This document shows positions 9,157 to 18,296 of a stretch of 64,000 nt of DNA, piece after piece. Origin of the DNA: Candidatus Melainabacteria bacterium (GTDB lineage Bacteria; Cyanobacteriota; Vampirovibrionia; Obscuribacterales; Obscuribacteraceae); the NCBI GenBank assembly GCA_003153555.1, contig PLZS01000087.1, positions 19,382 through 83,381 on the forward strand, given 5' to 3'. Made by a program: the position numbers and the translations under genes. Within the stretch, counting starts at the first letter, position 1. Each line of letters starts with the position of its first letter. A model generated the notes under the pieces. The model was not told the DNA's origin. It did no database searches and saw only the letters and a list, made by a program, of their open reading frames with translations.

Positions 9157-10671
9157 ATGTACCGGCGTATGCTCACCGAAGTAAAGTGTTCTTGTGCGGG
9201 GTTACAGTTAGACATGACGGGCGATTCGGCGGGAAAATCTAGCAACAGTTCCTCCTCTAAGGCGGCCACCCTCACTCCAGTAGACGAGGCGGTTGTCAGG
9301 AAGCAGGAGGATGAACTACTCGCGTTGGAAGCCGAAGTCTGCTCCCACGGTGACACAGTTCATTATGCGAAGAGACCTCAATTTTTTGAAACTTGCGAAG
9401 GCAGTTATTTGTACGACGGCGCTGCAACACCATATCTCGACCTGCAGATGTGGTATTCGGCAGTAAATCTTGGTTACGCAAATCAACGTGTGAATGATGC
9501 GCTGAAAAATCAGATTGACAAGTTGCCACAACTGGCATGTCAGTATCTCCACAAAGAAAAAGTCTATCTGTCAGATATCCTAGTAAAAGGGATTAAACGT
9601 GATTTTGGCGCTAAGGGTCGCGTTCATTTCAATGTCGGCGGCGCTCAAGCTGTTGAAGATGCTCTTAAGTTAGTGCGCAAAACTACCGGCAAGAGCCGCA
9701 TGTTCGCTTTTGAAGGCGGTTATCACGGACGCACCTTGGCAGCATCCTCGATTACTTCTTCATATAGATATCGAGAAAGTTATGGCGAATTTGGCGATCG
9801 CGCTGAATTCATTCCCTTCCCTTATTGCTTCAGATGTCCGTATGGCAAGAAAATTGAGAATTGTGGGATGTATTGCGTGGAACAGTTTGAGCGTAAGTTT
9901 GAACACGAGTACACGGGTACTTGGAATCCCAAGACTAAGAAAGCCGAGTTTGGCGCCTTTTTTGTAGAAGTAATCCAGGGCACCGGTGGCTATGTCATTC
10001 CTCCCAAAGGTTACTTTGAGAAGCTTGCCAAGATTTGTCGCGAGCACGGAATTCTTCTTGTTGACGACGAAATTCAAATGGGTTTTTTCCGCACCGGAAA
10101 GTTGTGGGCTGCTGAAAACTTCAACATCACTCCAGACATTATGGTTTTCGGAAAGGCGCTCACCAACGGGTTGAACCCATTGTCAGGAATTTGGGCGAAG
10201 GAAGAGTACATCAGTCCTGATAAATTCGGACCTGGTTCAACACACTCGACCTTTTCATCGAACAGCTTGGGAACGGCTTGCGGGCTCGAAGTTATGAAGA
10301 TCTTCGAAGAAGGCAATTACGAAGTCACTGTGAATGAAAAGGGCGCTTACTTTCTTAAATTGCTCAAAGATTTGCAGAGCAAGCATCCTGAAATCGGAGA
10401 TGTCGATGGCATGGGCTTAGCGCTCAGAATGGAAATGTGCCAGGGAAGCGACAGTTATACTCCGAACCGCGAACTTGCCGACAAGATGTTCCAACGGGGA
10501 CTCGAAGGTAACTTGAAGATCAATGGAAAGAAAATGGGACTGGTACTGGATATCGGTGGCTACTACAAAAATGTGGTCACTCTGGCACCATCACTCGAGA
10601 TCACTTATCCAGAAATGGATTTGGCGCACGACCTGCTTGACCTACTTATTACTGAGTGTAAGAAAGGCTAA
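9157..10671 (+). CDS. Class III PLP-dependent aminotransferase
   Basis: 504 residues from ATG at 9157 (AAGG upstream); an internal ATG at 9214 is an alternative, because the first 20-60 residues are Ser-rich and poorly conserved in character. Class III (ornithine/GABA/diaminobutyrate) features are present: the PLP-facing Asp in LLVDDEIQMGF (about residue 302), the Schiff-base Lys in FGKALTNGLNP (about 333) and the THSTFSSNSL phosphate-binding region. A Cys-rich insert (CFRCPYGKKIENCGMYC) occurs in a subset of the family. The substrate cannot be assigned. It lies two bases upstream of a HAD phosphatase, so the pair probably acts in one pathway on an amino compound and a phosphorylated intermediate. 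Confidence 0.88.
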   Translation: MYRRMLTEVKCSCAGLQLDMTGDSAGKSSNSSSSKAATLTPVDEAVVRKQEDELLALEAEVCSHGDTVHYAKRPQFFETCEGSYLYDGAATPYLDLQMWYSAVNLGYANQRVNDALKNQIDKLPQLACQYLHKEKVYLSDILVKGIKRDFGAKGRVHFNVGGAQAVEDALKLVRKTTGKSRMFAFEGGYHGRTLAASSITSSYRYRESYGEFGDRAEFIPFPYCFRCPYGKKIENCGMYCVEQFERKFEHEYTGTWNPKTKKAEFGAFFVEVIQGTGGYVIPPKGYFEKLAKICREHGILLVDDEIQMGFFRTGKLWAAENFNITPDIMVFGKALTNGLNPLSGIWAKEEYISPDKFGPGSTHSTFSSNSLGTACGLEVMKIFEEGNYEVTVNEKGAYFLKLLKDLQSKHPEIGDVDGMGLALRMEMCQGSDSYTPNRELADKMFQRGLEGNLKINGKKMGLVLDIGGYYKNVVTLAPSLEITYPEMDLAHDLLDLLITECKKG

Positions 10672-10673
10672 TT

Positions 10674-11372
10674 ATGAGTTCTTCAATAGATGTCTATTGC
10701 GATTTTGACGGCACGATCACCAGGGGCGACACTATCGATGTGTTGCTGGAGGCTTTAGCTGATCCAGCCTGGCGAGCAATTGAAGAACGTTGGATTAAGG
10801 GTGAAATAGGCTCACGTGAGTGCATGGCTCTGCAGGTTCCCTTGATTCGCGGGGGCTGGGATGGTGTGGTGCGTGTTCTCGATCAAGTTAAGATCGATCC
10901 AACCTTTCCAAAATTCGCAGCATGGTGCCGCAAGAATGGCGTCTCACTAAAGATTGTCAGCGACGGCATCGACCGTGTTATTCGCCACATTTTGAAACGT
11001 GAAAACATTCACGTTGATAACGTCTGGGCTAATCACCTTGTCGAAGACGAGAATAAAAACCTTCAGCTCACCTTTCCGCATGCACCTCAAGTATTGGGCT
11101 GCGGCTCAGGATTGTGCAAATGCAGAATTCTTGAAATGGGATCTAGTCGTCCTTTGAAAGTCGTTATCGGTGATGGTCGAAGTGATTTTTGTTGGTCTGC
11201 AGAAGCCGATCTGGTATTTGCGAAGACGAAGCTGTTGTCTCATTGCAAGCAAAACAACATTGCTTGTGTAGCTTATGAAGACTTCCACTTAATCAGAAAC
11301 GTTCTCGAAGAGAAGCTTTCAGAAGTTGCTGTTGCTGTACCGCATCTTAAACCGGCTGCAGTGTACTCCTAA
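10674..11372 (+). CDS. HAD-superfamily phosphatase, MtnX/phosphoserine-phosphatase-like
   Basis: 232 residues, starting two bases after the aminotransferase stop with GAAAGG upstream. Motif I is DFDGTIT (Asp10 nucleophile, Asp12 acid/base), motif II is IVSDG, and motif III/IV lies in VIGDGRSD. The length and the WAN/CKCRI segments fit the MtnX-like branch of HAD-IB phosphatases, which hydrolyse small phosphorylated metabolites such as the enol-phosphate of methionine salvage. No other methionine-salvage gene is nearby, so MtnX activity is not claimed. Tight coupling to the class III aminotransferase is the best functional clue. Confidence 0.85.
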   Translation: MSSSIDVYCDFDGTITRGDTIDVLLEALADPAWRAIEERWIKGEIGSRECMALQVPLIRGGWDGVVRVLDQVKIDPTFPKFAAWCRKNGVSLKIVSDGIDRVIRHILKRENIHVDNVWANHLVEDENKNLQLTFPHAPQVLGCGSGLCKCRILEMGSSRPLKVVIGDGRSDFCWSAEADLVFAKTKLLSHCKQNNIACVAYEDFHLIRNVLEEKLSEVAVAVPHLKPAAVYS

Positions 11373-11760
11373 CAATTGCTCCTAATCGGCGCTCTTCAGC
11401 CCACCACTTAATGGTTGCGATCGGTCCACCGGCATCTAGTCTCTCCTGCCCACGTTTCTTGCTTGGCATTCTTCTGAGGCGAAACTTGCGCGAGCGCTCA
11501 GCTGAAATTAGAACAAAGTTTGCCGTAGCCGACGGATAACAATAAACGAAAAATATTGAAATAAACGCTAAGGATCGCCACTCTGGGCTGCCGGATTTTG
11601 CGTTTTTGCTTTTGACAAGACGCCGACTGTTTGCGCCTTATCGTGCATAGCGAAGGACATTTCAGGGAAAAACTAAAGTAAGAATACCTTGAGTTTTCAG
11701 GAAATTCTGTTTTTGTTGTGGAAAACCGATGCTTAACACCTGATACGGGGAGGCAGATGC
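11373..11760 (+). other. Intergenic region, no gene supported
   Basis: 388 bases. A 40-residue minus-strand reading frame (11347-11469) has protein-like composition but overlaps the phosphatase gene end and has no ribosome binding site. GGGGAGG at 11747-11753 is the ribosome binding site of the next gene. No repeats or hairpins stand out. Confidence 0.5.
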
Positions 11761-12438
11761 ATGTTTAAAGCAGGACAGATGCTTTCTTGTACTGTGGTGG
11801 CTAAGGAGCAAGATGGCTTCGCAATCGCAATTGCTCCAGATGATCTCCCTGGTTTTTTGCGAACATCCAATCAATTGACCATTGGCTCTAAGATAGAAGT
11901 TTGTTTTGTGTTGTGGCATAAGGGAAGAGCTTTAGTTAAAGACAGCCATCAATTATTAGAACAAGGGCGACAACAGTTAGCTAAGCTGGCTGAGAATACT
12001 CTTGACCCAGTGGTGCGAAAGGTGCTTACGGACACCCTTGCAACGTTAGACTGGACCTCTGCTGAGAGAGAGCAAGCCAACAAAGATCATATGGGTTTGG
12101 ACTTATTAGCTCTCGAAGGGGATTTTGAAAAAAAACTACTCCAAATACTTATAGTTTGGCACTCAATTAGCTCGGAACAAGCGGCGTCACTTAAGGAGCA
12201 GCAATCTAAACAACCAGAGCTTTCGATGCCGCAGCTGCTGCGGGCCGCAGGACATTTGACTGCCAAACAGTTTGAAACAATCTGCCATGGAGTCGCATTT
12301 ATAAATAGCGGCAACATCGATTTTCGACAATTTGCCGTGGCATATCGAGACGAACTTGATGGCATGATGACCTTTGACGAGTCTCTCAAATTGCGTGGTT
12401 GGTTGCCGGAGCAGGTGGGAATGCCTGCAAGTTCATAG
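11761..12438 (+). CDS. Protein with N-terminal S1-like fold and a possible MshEN-like half-module
   Basis: 225 residues, with the strong ribosome binding site GGGGAGG seven bases before ATG. Residues 1-62 show an S1/OB-like pattern: an opening glycine, alternating beta strands, a Gly-Phe-Leu turn and a GSKIEVCFV strand, which suggests nucleic-acid binding. Residues about 62-150 are helical. Residues about 158-215 (LLRAAGHLTAKQFETI, ending in a short helical tail) resemble the half-motif repeated in the two MshEN-like proteins of this window, though weakly. It appears to be a single-gene unit. Function unknown. Confidence 0.7.
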   Translation: MFKAGQMLSCTVVAKEQDGFAIAIAPDDLPGFLRTSNQLTIGSKIEVCFVLWHKGRALVKDSHQLLEQGRQQLAKLAENTLDPVVRKVLTDTLATLDWTSAEREQANKDHMGLDLLALEGDFEKKLLQILIVWHSISSEQAASLKEQQSKQPELSMPQLLRAAGHLTAKQFETICHGVAFINSGNIDFRQFAVAYRDELDGMMTFDESLKLRGWLPEQVGMPASS

Positions 12439-12511
12439 TTTGAAATGCTGCTGGCAGCAAAACTGTTGACAGCAATTCCATCCATCAGTATTAAACCGGA
12501 GATGTTTAACT

Positions 12512-14326
12512 CTAAGGCTTATCAGGCAGGGCAGCCGGGACAGAATGTGCGGAAGTTTCTAGTGATCCCATTGGGGCTGATGCATGCAAGCCGGCCATTT
12601 GTCCGCTAGGAGTAGCGGCTAATGCTTCTGGAACTTGTTGCGAACCTGCCGCTACTTGCTCTGTCTGCGCCGCTGCTGGATGCGCGGTGTGCGGTGTTGC
12701 TGAAGCTACTTTGGCGTGGTCAGCAGCACCATGATGTGATGATGCTACGTGATGTGCAGGTTGAGCGTGAGTCGGCGCTTGTGCCACTTGCTGCGCATGT
12801 TGCGTTACGTGCGAAGTGGCATGATGAGCGGCTGCGTGAGATGGATCGGCGCTGGCCAGTTGACCGGCATGATCGCCACCCATCGATAGATGTTGTCCTG
12901 GATGAATCAGACTTGGATTGGAGCCAATCACATCGCTATTTTGATGGAACAGATCTCCCCAGTGCTGTCCACCGCCAAGATGTGCCTTGGAGATATCCCA
13001 GAGATTGTCACCAGGTTGCACTGTGTAGTTAGAAGCGATTTCATTTCCGCCAGGCAGTTGTAGTTCAGTGCCTGGGTGAATCATCGTCGGATCGCCACCG
13101 ATAATTTCGTGGTTCAGTTGATAGATTTCTTGCCATTTCAGTCCATCACCTAGGTGGTGCTGAGCGATATCCCAGAGATTATCGCCAGGTTTGACAGTAT
13201 AAGAAGTGGTTTGTTCGCTGGCTTGTTCCGCACCATGAGCCTGTTCAGAGACTTGCTCTGTTTGAGCTTGTTGTGCATCAGCTGGTGCTTGTTGTTCGGC
13301 GGTAACTTGATCGACGCTATGTTCTATGCGAGTGTGAGGATGACCTAGCAATGTGCCACGATCAGCTGCTGGTTCGGCAGCATGTTGTGGGAGAGTGTGT
13401 TCTGGTGCCGGAGCCACATCTCGGGCACTAACAACTGGATGGTGCGGAGCGATTTGGTGAGTAAGTGGATGAATAATTGTCGGTTGAGATGGTGGCACAT
13501 TCGGTGGCACCTGAATTTGTGCTGAATTTGGAATGGCGTTGAATCCACCCATCGTCGGTCTAAAGATAGCTTGACCGTTGTCCATTGCAAGATACTGTGG
13601 AGTGACGATTCCATCTTGAACACCTTGCGATGCTCGCTCGAGCCCTGCTGGCACTTGCTCGTAGTGCGCTCCGGCATCTGAGTATCCGGAAGTATTGAGG
13701 GCGCTGCTAGTGTCAGAAAGTGGTTCTGAGGAATTGAAGCTGTTTAGATCCGTGTTGCCCATTGCAGCTGAAGCATCTGTCGGTACGACTTCGCTTAATC
13801 CACCGCCGTCATCCATATTAAAGACGGGAGCATCCTCAGGAAGCAATGACAAATCGAGTCCAAAATGTTCGGCGCCTGAACCGGACGCCACACTTGCGGC
13901 GGCCTCGGCGTTGGCAGTGAACAGCGATGCGTCCAATCCGCCGATCATGTCTTGGATAGGCGCGAAGAACGATTGTAATGCTTCGAAGAATGAACTTATT
14001 AGTCCAATGTGACCAGGCATTTTCATAATCATTTGAATGATTGGAGAAATTGCCTGATTGCCAACCTGGTGGGCAGCGGCCAGGGCGTGTTGTTCACCAC
14101 CCGGCATCACAGCCTGAAGCGAAGCGCCTTCTGTTCCGAAACTGAATTTTGGTAAGTGCATCTCGCCGCCACTGGGTTGAACCCATTGATGCGCGGCCTT
14201 GACGTCGATTGAAGAGGTCAGCTGCGATTGAACATGCTGAGCTACGTCGCCTACTTGACGAGGAATATCAGGTGTTTTGAGGGCGTCGCCCCCAACATTT
14301 GGCGATGGTCGCATATTCGAGATCAC
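12512..14326 (-). CDS. LysM protein with two C-terminal-half LysM domains and long disordered regions
   Basis: 604 residues from GTG at 14326 (an ATG at 14314 is an alternative; neither has a good ribosome binding site). Residues 1-130 include a hydrophobic stretch without a classical signal peptide. A Pro/Gln/His/Ala-rich region follows. Two LysM-like repeats (about residues 375-425 and 438-485) begin YTVKPGDNLWDIA and YTVQPGDNLWDIS and end in HPGTELQLP and HPGQHLSMG. The C-terminal 110 residues are His/Ala/Gln-rich and disordered. LysM domains bind peptidoglycan or chitin glycans, so cell-wall association is likely although the export route is unclear. Compare the LysM-tailed giant at 54432-58172. 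Confidence 0.85.
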   Translation of the reverse strand: MISNMRPSPNVGGDALKTPDIPRQVGDVAQHVQSQLTSSIDVKAAHQWVQPSGGEMHLPKFSFGTEGASLQAVMPGGEQHALAAAHQVGNQAISPIIQMIMKMPGHIGLISSFFEALQSFFAPIQDMIGGLDASLFTANAEAAASVASGSGAEHFGLDLSLLPEDAPVFNMDDGGGLSEVVPTDASAAMGNTDLNSFNSSEPLSDTSSALNTSGYSDAGAHYEQVPAGLERASQGVQDGIVTPQYLAMDNGQAIFRPTMGGFNAIPNSAQIQVPPNVPPSQPTIIHPLTHQIAPHHPVVSARDVAPAPEHTLPQHAAEPAADRGTLLGHPHTRIEHSVDQVTAEQQAPADAQQAQTEQVSEQAHGAEQASEQTTSYTVKPGDNLWDIAQHHLGDGLKWQEIYQLNHEIIGGDPTMIHPGTELQLPGGNEIASNYTVQPGDNLWDISKAHLGGGQHWGDLFHQNSDVIGSNPSLIHPGQHLSMGGDHAGQLASADPSHAAAHHATSHVTQHAQQVAQAPTHAQPAHHVASSHHGAADHAKVASATPHTAHPAAAQTEQVAAGSQQVPEALAATPSGQMAGLHASAPMGSLETSAHSVPAALPDKP

Positions 14327-14411
14327 ACTGCCGAGTTAGTAAGAGCAAAGAGATTTCATATTATTAATGTAAGGGGTCCTGATGTCAAGTTAAACCCTGC
14401 CGTAACAACGG

Positions 14412-15506
14412 TCACAGGTGACGCTTCACTGGCAATCCAAGCTCGTTCCACTCATTCATTCCGCCGGTCAGGACCTTCACCTTCTTAAAGCCAGCATCTA
14501 CCAAGATTTTGGCTGCCGTTCTTGCCCTGCCGCCCATTTTGCAAATAGCGACAATATCGTCCGATTGATGGTGGGCAATTTCGGAGACTCGTTCGCCGAT
14601 ACTGCCGACAGGAATGTGCTTGATTCCGGGAAGGTGTCCCAGCTCACCGGTCAATTCTTTGTGTTCACGCACGTCTAGCAGCACGGGGTGGCGGTTTGTG
14701 TCGAACAATTCTTTCAATTCGTGGGCAGATATGTAAGGAACTTCGCACGCTCCCTGTGTGTTTGTCAGAGTTCCTTGCACCTCGCAGGCTGAAACGCCTT
14801 TGGGAATCTGCACCGCGTTCGCATCCCGAGTGCAGGCACAATTTGCCTTGAGCACTTCTTTCATCCATTCGGCCGGACCCAATTTAAGTTCCTCGACAAA
14901 TTTCACATATTCACTTTGGCTGCGAGGTTTGAGGAATGGATTGCGTGTTTTCTGCTCTCCCAGAGTGGATGGACGGCGGCTTCGATACTCGTGCCCTGGA
15001 TAGACCGTCAACTGGTCAGGCAATTCCATTAAGCGTTGCAGACTTTCCCAGTGTTCGCCCGGATCGCCGCCTGGAAGGTCTGCACGACCTGCGCCTCCGT
15101 CATCCAGGAATAAGGCGTCGCCTGTAATGATTCGGTCAGGAAATATCAAGCAGAGTGAATCTCGGGTGTGCCCGGGCGTGTGCAAGACTTTGACCGTCGT
15201 GCCATTCAATTTCAACTCAGTGTCGGACGTTAGTCGGTCAGTAATTTCTCGAGGTTGGCCAAGCTTATGCATGACGTAAGCGCATCCCGTCAGGTCTTTC
15301 AGCTTGGCACCGGCTGAAAGGTGGTCAGCGTGAGTGTGAGTATCAATTACTTTTGTTAGCTTTAGGTTTTTTGTTTCGAGCAGTTTCAGGTACTCATTGA
15401 CGGAACAGAGCACGGGGTCAATCAACCATGCTTCACCAGTCTTGGGCGAACCGACCAGGTAGGTTTGACAGCCTCCTGCACTTAGTTGTTCGAAGATTAG
15501 ATCCAT
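14412..15506 (-). CDS. Persulfide dioxygenase-like metallo-beta-lactamase fused to rhodanese
   Basis: 364 residues from ATG at 15506; GGAG lies six bases upstream, inside the codons of an alternative ATG at 15518. The N-terminal beta-lactamase fold has the metal motif THTHADH, a later His in LHTPGHTRDS, Asp in ITGDALF and His in YPGHEY, matching ETHE1-type persulfide dioxygenases, which use one iron. The C-terminal rhodanese domain carries catalytic Cys in ICKMGGRAR. Such fusions oxidise glutathione or protein persulfide to sulfite and move sulfane sulfur. The linker holds the extra Cys motif CAC. It is a single gene, with no sulfide:quinone reductase nearby. Confidence 0.9.
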   Translation of the reverse strand: MDLIFEQLSAGGCQTYLVGSPKTGEAWLIDPVLCSVNEYLKLLETKNLKLTKVIDTHTHADHLSAGAKLKDLTGCAYVMHKLGQPREITDRLTSDTELKLNGTTVKVLHTPGHTRDSLCLIFPDRIITGDALFLDDGGAGRADLPGGDPGEHWESLQRLMELPDQLTVYPGHEYRSRRPSTLGEQKTRNPFLKPRSQSEYVKFVEELKLGPAEWMKEVLKANCACTRDANAVQIPKGVSACEVQGTLTNTQGACEVPYISAHELKELFDTNRHPVLLDVREHKELTGELGHLPGIKHIPVGSIGERVSEIAHHQSDDIVAICKMGGRARTAAKILVDAGFKKVKVLTGGMNEWNELGLPVKRHL

Positions 15507-15902
15507 GACGTGCTCCATCGATATTCGGCGACATAGCCGTGACGCGCCGGCAGCTCTATCGCGCTGTCTCCATTATTCAACGAAACGCCGCGACGCTCAA
15601 GGGATCGCCCTAAAAATGAGAGGCAGATAAGCTCTGACTGGTTGATTCGAATCTACTTGCGTCGAATCAGCTGGAATTGTGCTGCACCACATTCGGTGTC
15701 TTTTGAAATGGCGCGGATATTCTATCTTCCGCTCTCCCGCGCTCTCGCTCTCCCCCGGATTCCTATTGGCTACCGTTTTCGCCCATGAATACACTGACTA
15801 AAGATCAGGGAAATCACGGTACACGCTACCAGACCAAGCCTGTACTGCCGCGCTCGGATTGAGGCTAACCTGAACCTATCTATTCCTTCATTGGTTCACC
15901 AA
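15507..15902 (+). other. Divergent intergenic region with an 8-bp inverted repeat
   Basis: This is the spacer between the divergent persulfide dioxygenase and TonB-like genes. TGATTCGA at 15643-15650 is repeated in inverted form at 15662-15669 with an 11-base spacer. It sits in the shared upstream region, so it could be an operator or a leader hairpin. A CT-rich run follows at about 15720-15760. No gene is supported. Confidence 0.5.
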
Positions 15903-17534
15903 ATGACTAAACGCGACTTTCGACAGGCGCCAAATCGCCTGGTCTACAACAATGGAAGAGAGCCTGTTACTGCTGCCGTGTTGTCTGTTATTCCCGGTCT
16001 CGGTCAGCTTTATAATGGGCAAAGCATCAAAGGTCTGCTGTTCATCGATGTTGCCGTGGTGAACGCAGGTTTACTAACGATTGTTCTTTTTGCTGAACCG
16101 ATGGCGAAGAGTCTGCGTGGACTCCTGACGGGCAACCATCTAAGACCTAATGATGGAATATTGCAGGCGCTATCAAGTGCCCATCTTGGCACACCATTTT
16201 CGTTTGTGCTGTTATCTATGATTCTGCTTTTTGTGGGATTCGCAATTCGAGATGCCTATGACTATGCGCGCGGCGAAAAACTCAAACCCATTTACGCTGA
16301 TTCGGCTCTGCACCTGTCTGAGGCCGCCAGCGGTTCGTATCTCTTTCACTTTGTGGCGATGATCTCTTGTGCAATTTTTGCCCTGTTCTTTCTCGTGCCA
16401 AAGCCAGAACGGCAGCAAATCATGGAAATTGAGTTTACCCAAACCCCAGTCAAGGACGTTGCACCTGTAAAACCGAAGAGATTTTCAGACGAAGCTTCGT
16501 CAGCACGCCATCGTGATATTCAAGTGCAAAAGCCTACTCCACCGACAAGCACAGCAAGTCGTACTCAACCTGCATCGCAGCCAAATCGTACGCAATCACC
16601 ACCGAAGCCACCAGCTGCAGTAAACCGCGCACCTGCTAAGGAGCCACCAACCAAAACTGCCGAGCCTGCACCTCCAGCGGTGCGACCAATGCCCACTGCC
16701 GTAAAGCACTCAACTTCGATGCCCAATCCCAATCCCAATCCAAATCCGATCACAGCACCGAAGCAGGTGTCTCCTGCGGTGACAGCAAATACCACGCCTG
16801 CTCCTACCTTAAGCAAAGCTTCTACAACGTCTACGCCGGGCCCGTTGCCGACGTTAGCTCCTGTGAGCACGGCGACTGGACCTTCACCTCAAGCCTTGAC
16901 TCATACCGGCGGTTCAACGCTGGCACCACCGCTGCCTGCTGAAGGACGGCGAAGTTCATCATCGAAAAATGATTCGGGCGGTCCGCCGGCGCCCGTAAAC
17001 GCAACCTCTGGCACCGCTCTTAATGGCAATCCGTCACCGATTGATGGCGCACATCCTCGCGGCACTTCTTCCTCGCAAACCGGTTCGCCGAATGCACCGA
17101 CAAAAATCGCCTCGGCTTTGCCACCAAGCGGTGGTTTCATGGTGCATCCCGTTGGCATACCAGCTGTTCCCCGCGTCGATTCGAAAGGGCAAGATACTGA
17201 ATCTGGCATCGGAAAGGGAAAGACGGATGTTGGTAAAAGTCCTGACTTTGGACCTTATATGGCAGAGTTGCAACGCAGAATAAAAAGGAATTGGACACCA
17301 CCAAAGGATCCAATGTCGCGCCAGGTCATTGTTGAATTCACTATTTCGCGATCTGGTGAACTAGGTTCAGTGCGCTTGTCGAAGTCATCTGGATTGAGTC
17401 TAAACGATCAAGCGGCAATAAGTGCAATTCGAGCCGCCGCACCATATCCGCCACTACCGAAAGGTTCCGATGAATCGGTCGATATTCAATTTACCTTTGA
17501 CTATCGCATATTCGGCGGGCATGCCAGCTTCTGA
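15903..17534 (+). CDS. TonB/TolA-like protein with polytopic N-terminus
   Basis: 543 residues from ATG at 15903 (TTG at 15891 possible). The N-terminus has a hydrophobic VIPGLGQLYNGQ motif typical of DUF5683/TM2-like small membrane domains, then about four membrane segments up to residue 170. Residues about 185-430 are Pro/Thr/Ser/Ala-rich with a short Asn-Pro repeat, as in the periplasm-spanning part of TonB. The last 90 residues form a TonB/TolA C-terminal domain (ELQRRIKRNWTPP, VEFTISRSGEL, SIN-type helix, YPPLP). An envelope energy-transducer or trans-envelope linker is inferred. No ExbB/ExbD genes are present here. The polytopic N-terminus replaces the usual single anchor. Confidence 0.82.
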   Translation: MTKRDFRQAPNRLVYNNGREPVTAAVLSVIPGLGQLYNGQSIKGLLFIDVAVVNAGLLTIVLFAEPMAKSLRGLLTGNHLRPNDGILQALSSAHLGTPFSFVLLSMILLFVGFAIRDAYDYARGEKLKPIYADSALHLSEAASGSYLFHFVAMISCAIFALFFLVPKPERQQIMEIEFTQTPVKDVAPVKPKRFSDEASSARHRDIQVQKPTPPTSTASRTQPASQPNRTQSPPKPPAAVNRAPAKEPPTKTAEPAPPAVRPMPTAVKHSTSMPNPNPNPNPITAPKQVSPAVTANTTPAPTLSKASTTSTPGPLPTLAPVSTATGPSPQALTHTGGSTLAPPLPAEGRRSSSSKNDSGGPPAPVNATSGTALNGNPSPIDGAHPRGTSSSQTGSPNAPTKIASALPPSGGFMVHPVGIPAVPRVDSKGQDTESGIGKGKTDVGKSPDFGPYMAELQRRIKRNWTPPKDPMSRQVIVEFTISRSGELGSVRLSKSSGLSLNDQAAISAIRAAAPYPPLPKGSDESVDIQFTFDYRIFGGHASF

Positions 17535-17570
17535 CGTGATCTTGGCTGATATCGAATTCACATAAACGGC

Positions 17571-17611
17571 GCAAACGTCAGTTATTCTTTACAGAATAAT
17601 TTGACGTTTGC
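17571..17611 (+). terminator. Strong hairpin after the TonB-like gene
   Basis: GCAAACGTCA at 17571-17580 pairs perfectly with TGACGTTTGC at 17602-17611, and inside the loop ATTCT pairs with AGAAT. The long stem is followed by CCTTTATT. It lies 37 bases past the stop at 17534 and probably ends that transcript. Confidence 0.65.
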
Positions 17612-17698
17612 CCTTTATTACTGCAAACTGTCTATGGTACTACTGCCGGTGATAATCGATATCCGTTGTATATCGATCTTATTAGAAGGGTGGCATGA

Positions 17699-18079
17699 AT
17701 GGCTGTTATCACATCTGCTCGAGCTGGCGTCGCGCTCGGAGTTGGTCAAGCTCGTGCGACTAACCGATCGAATGTCGGTTTAGATAGAGGGATGCTGAAA
17801 GGTTTTGCCGAACGGGTCGTACACACTGAGCATAAGCGCTTGACGACTGTTGGAACCCTGAGTGGATCGAGGCGCCCCTATCTTTTTCTCAATCCCTTAA
17901 ACGACCAACCATCAATTCGTCCAAACCGTCGCGGAAGTATTTCCCGGTTGCGCAAGCTTGAAAAACGAGCGTTGTGGTGGACCGGCTTTGTCGCATCAGT
18001 TGCAGCGACCTGGCGCTCTTTGCGTCGCTTCGACTTGTTTCGATCGTACAACGATCAGGTGCGTTACAGCGTTCGATAA
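17699..18079 (+). CDS. Small basic protein of unknown function
   Basis: 126 residues from ATG at 17699, with AAGGG eight bases upstream. The N-terminus is rich in Ala/Arg/Val and Gly. The C-terminal third is strongly basic and aromatic, with a WWTGFVASVAATW hydrophobic segment between Arg/Lys clusters (residues about 93-105). A membrane-contacting basic protein is possible. No homologue recognised. Confidence 0.5.
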   Translation: MAVITSARAGVALGVGQARATNRSNVGLDRGMLKGFAERVVHTEHKRLTTVGTLSGSRRPYLFLNPLNDQPSIRPNRRGSISRLRKLEKRALWWTGFVASVAATWRSLRRFDLFRSYNDQVRYSVR

Positions 18080-18132
18080 GCTTCTTTCAGGATCGAATAG
18101 TAGTGCGTCGCTGATTTGAAGTTTCCATAACA

Positions 18133-18185
18133 GAATTCAATTGCGATGTTGCATGGCAAATCTCAATTGGAATTCATAGTTGATA
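18133..18185. repeat. Inverted repeat upstream of a 46-residue gene
   Basis: GAATTCAATTG at 18133-18143 faces CAATTGGAATTC at 18174-18185; the arms match except for one extra base, with a 30-base spacer. It is intergenic, about 110 bases before the small membrane-peptide gene, so it may be an operator or an RNA hairpin. Confidence 0.5.
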
Positions 18186-18296
18186 AAACTTGCATTGGAG
18201 GATTTCAATTTCGGTATCAACGCATCTTCTTTAACCCATTCTTAATATGGGCGATGCCATCATGTAGGTGGAGTGAATATTTCAAAGGAGTACAAA

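Noticed and set aside
10674..11372. Assignment as MtnX of methionine salvage
   Set aside because: The family fits, but no other methionine-salvage gene is near and the partner is an aminotransferase, so only the superfamily is called.
11347..11469. 40-codon minus-strand frame with charged, protein-like composition
   Set aside because: It overlaps the phosphatase gene end and lacks a ribosome binding site; too little support to call.
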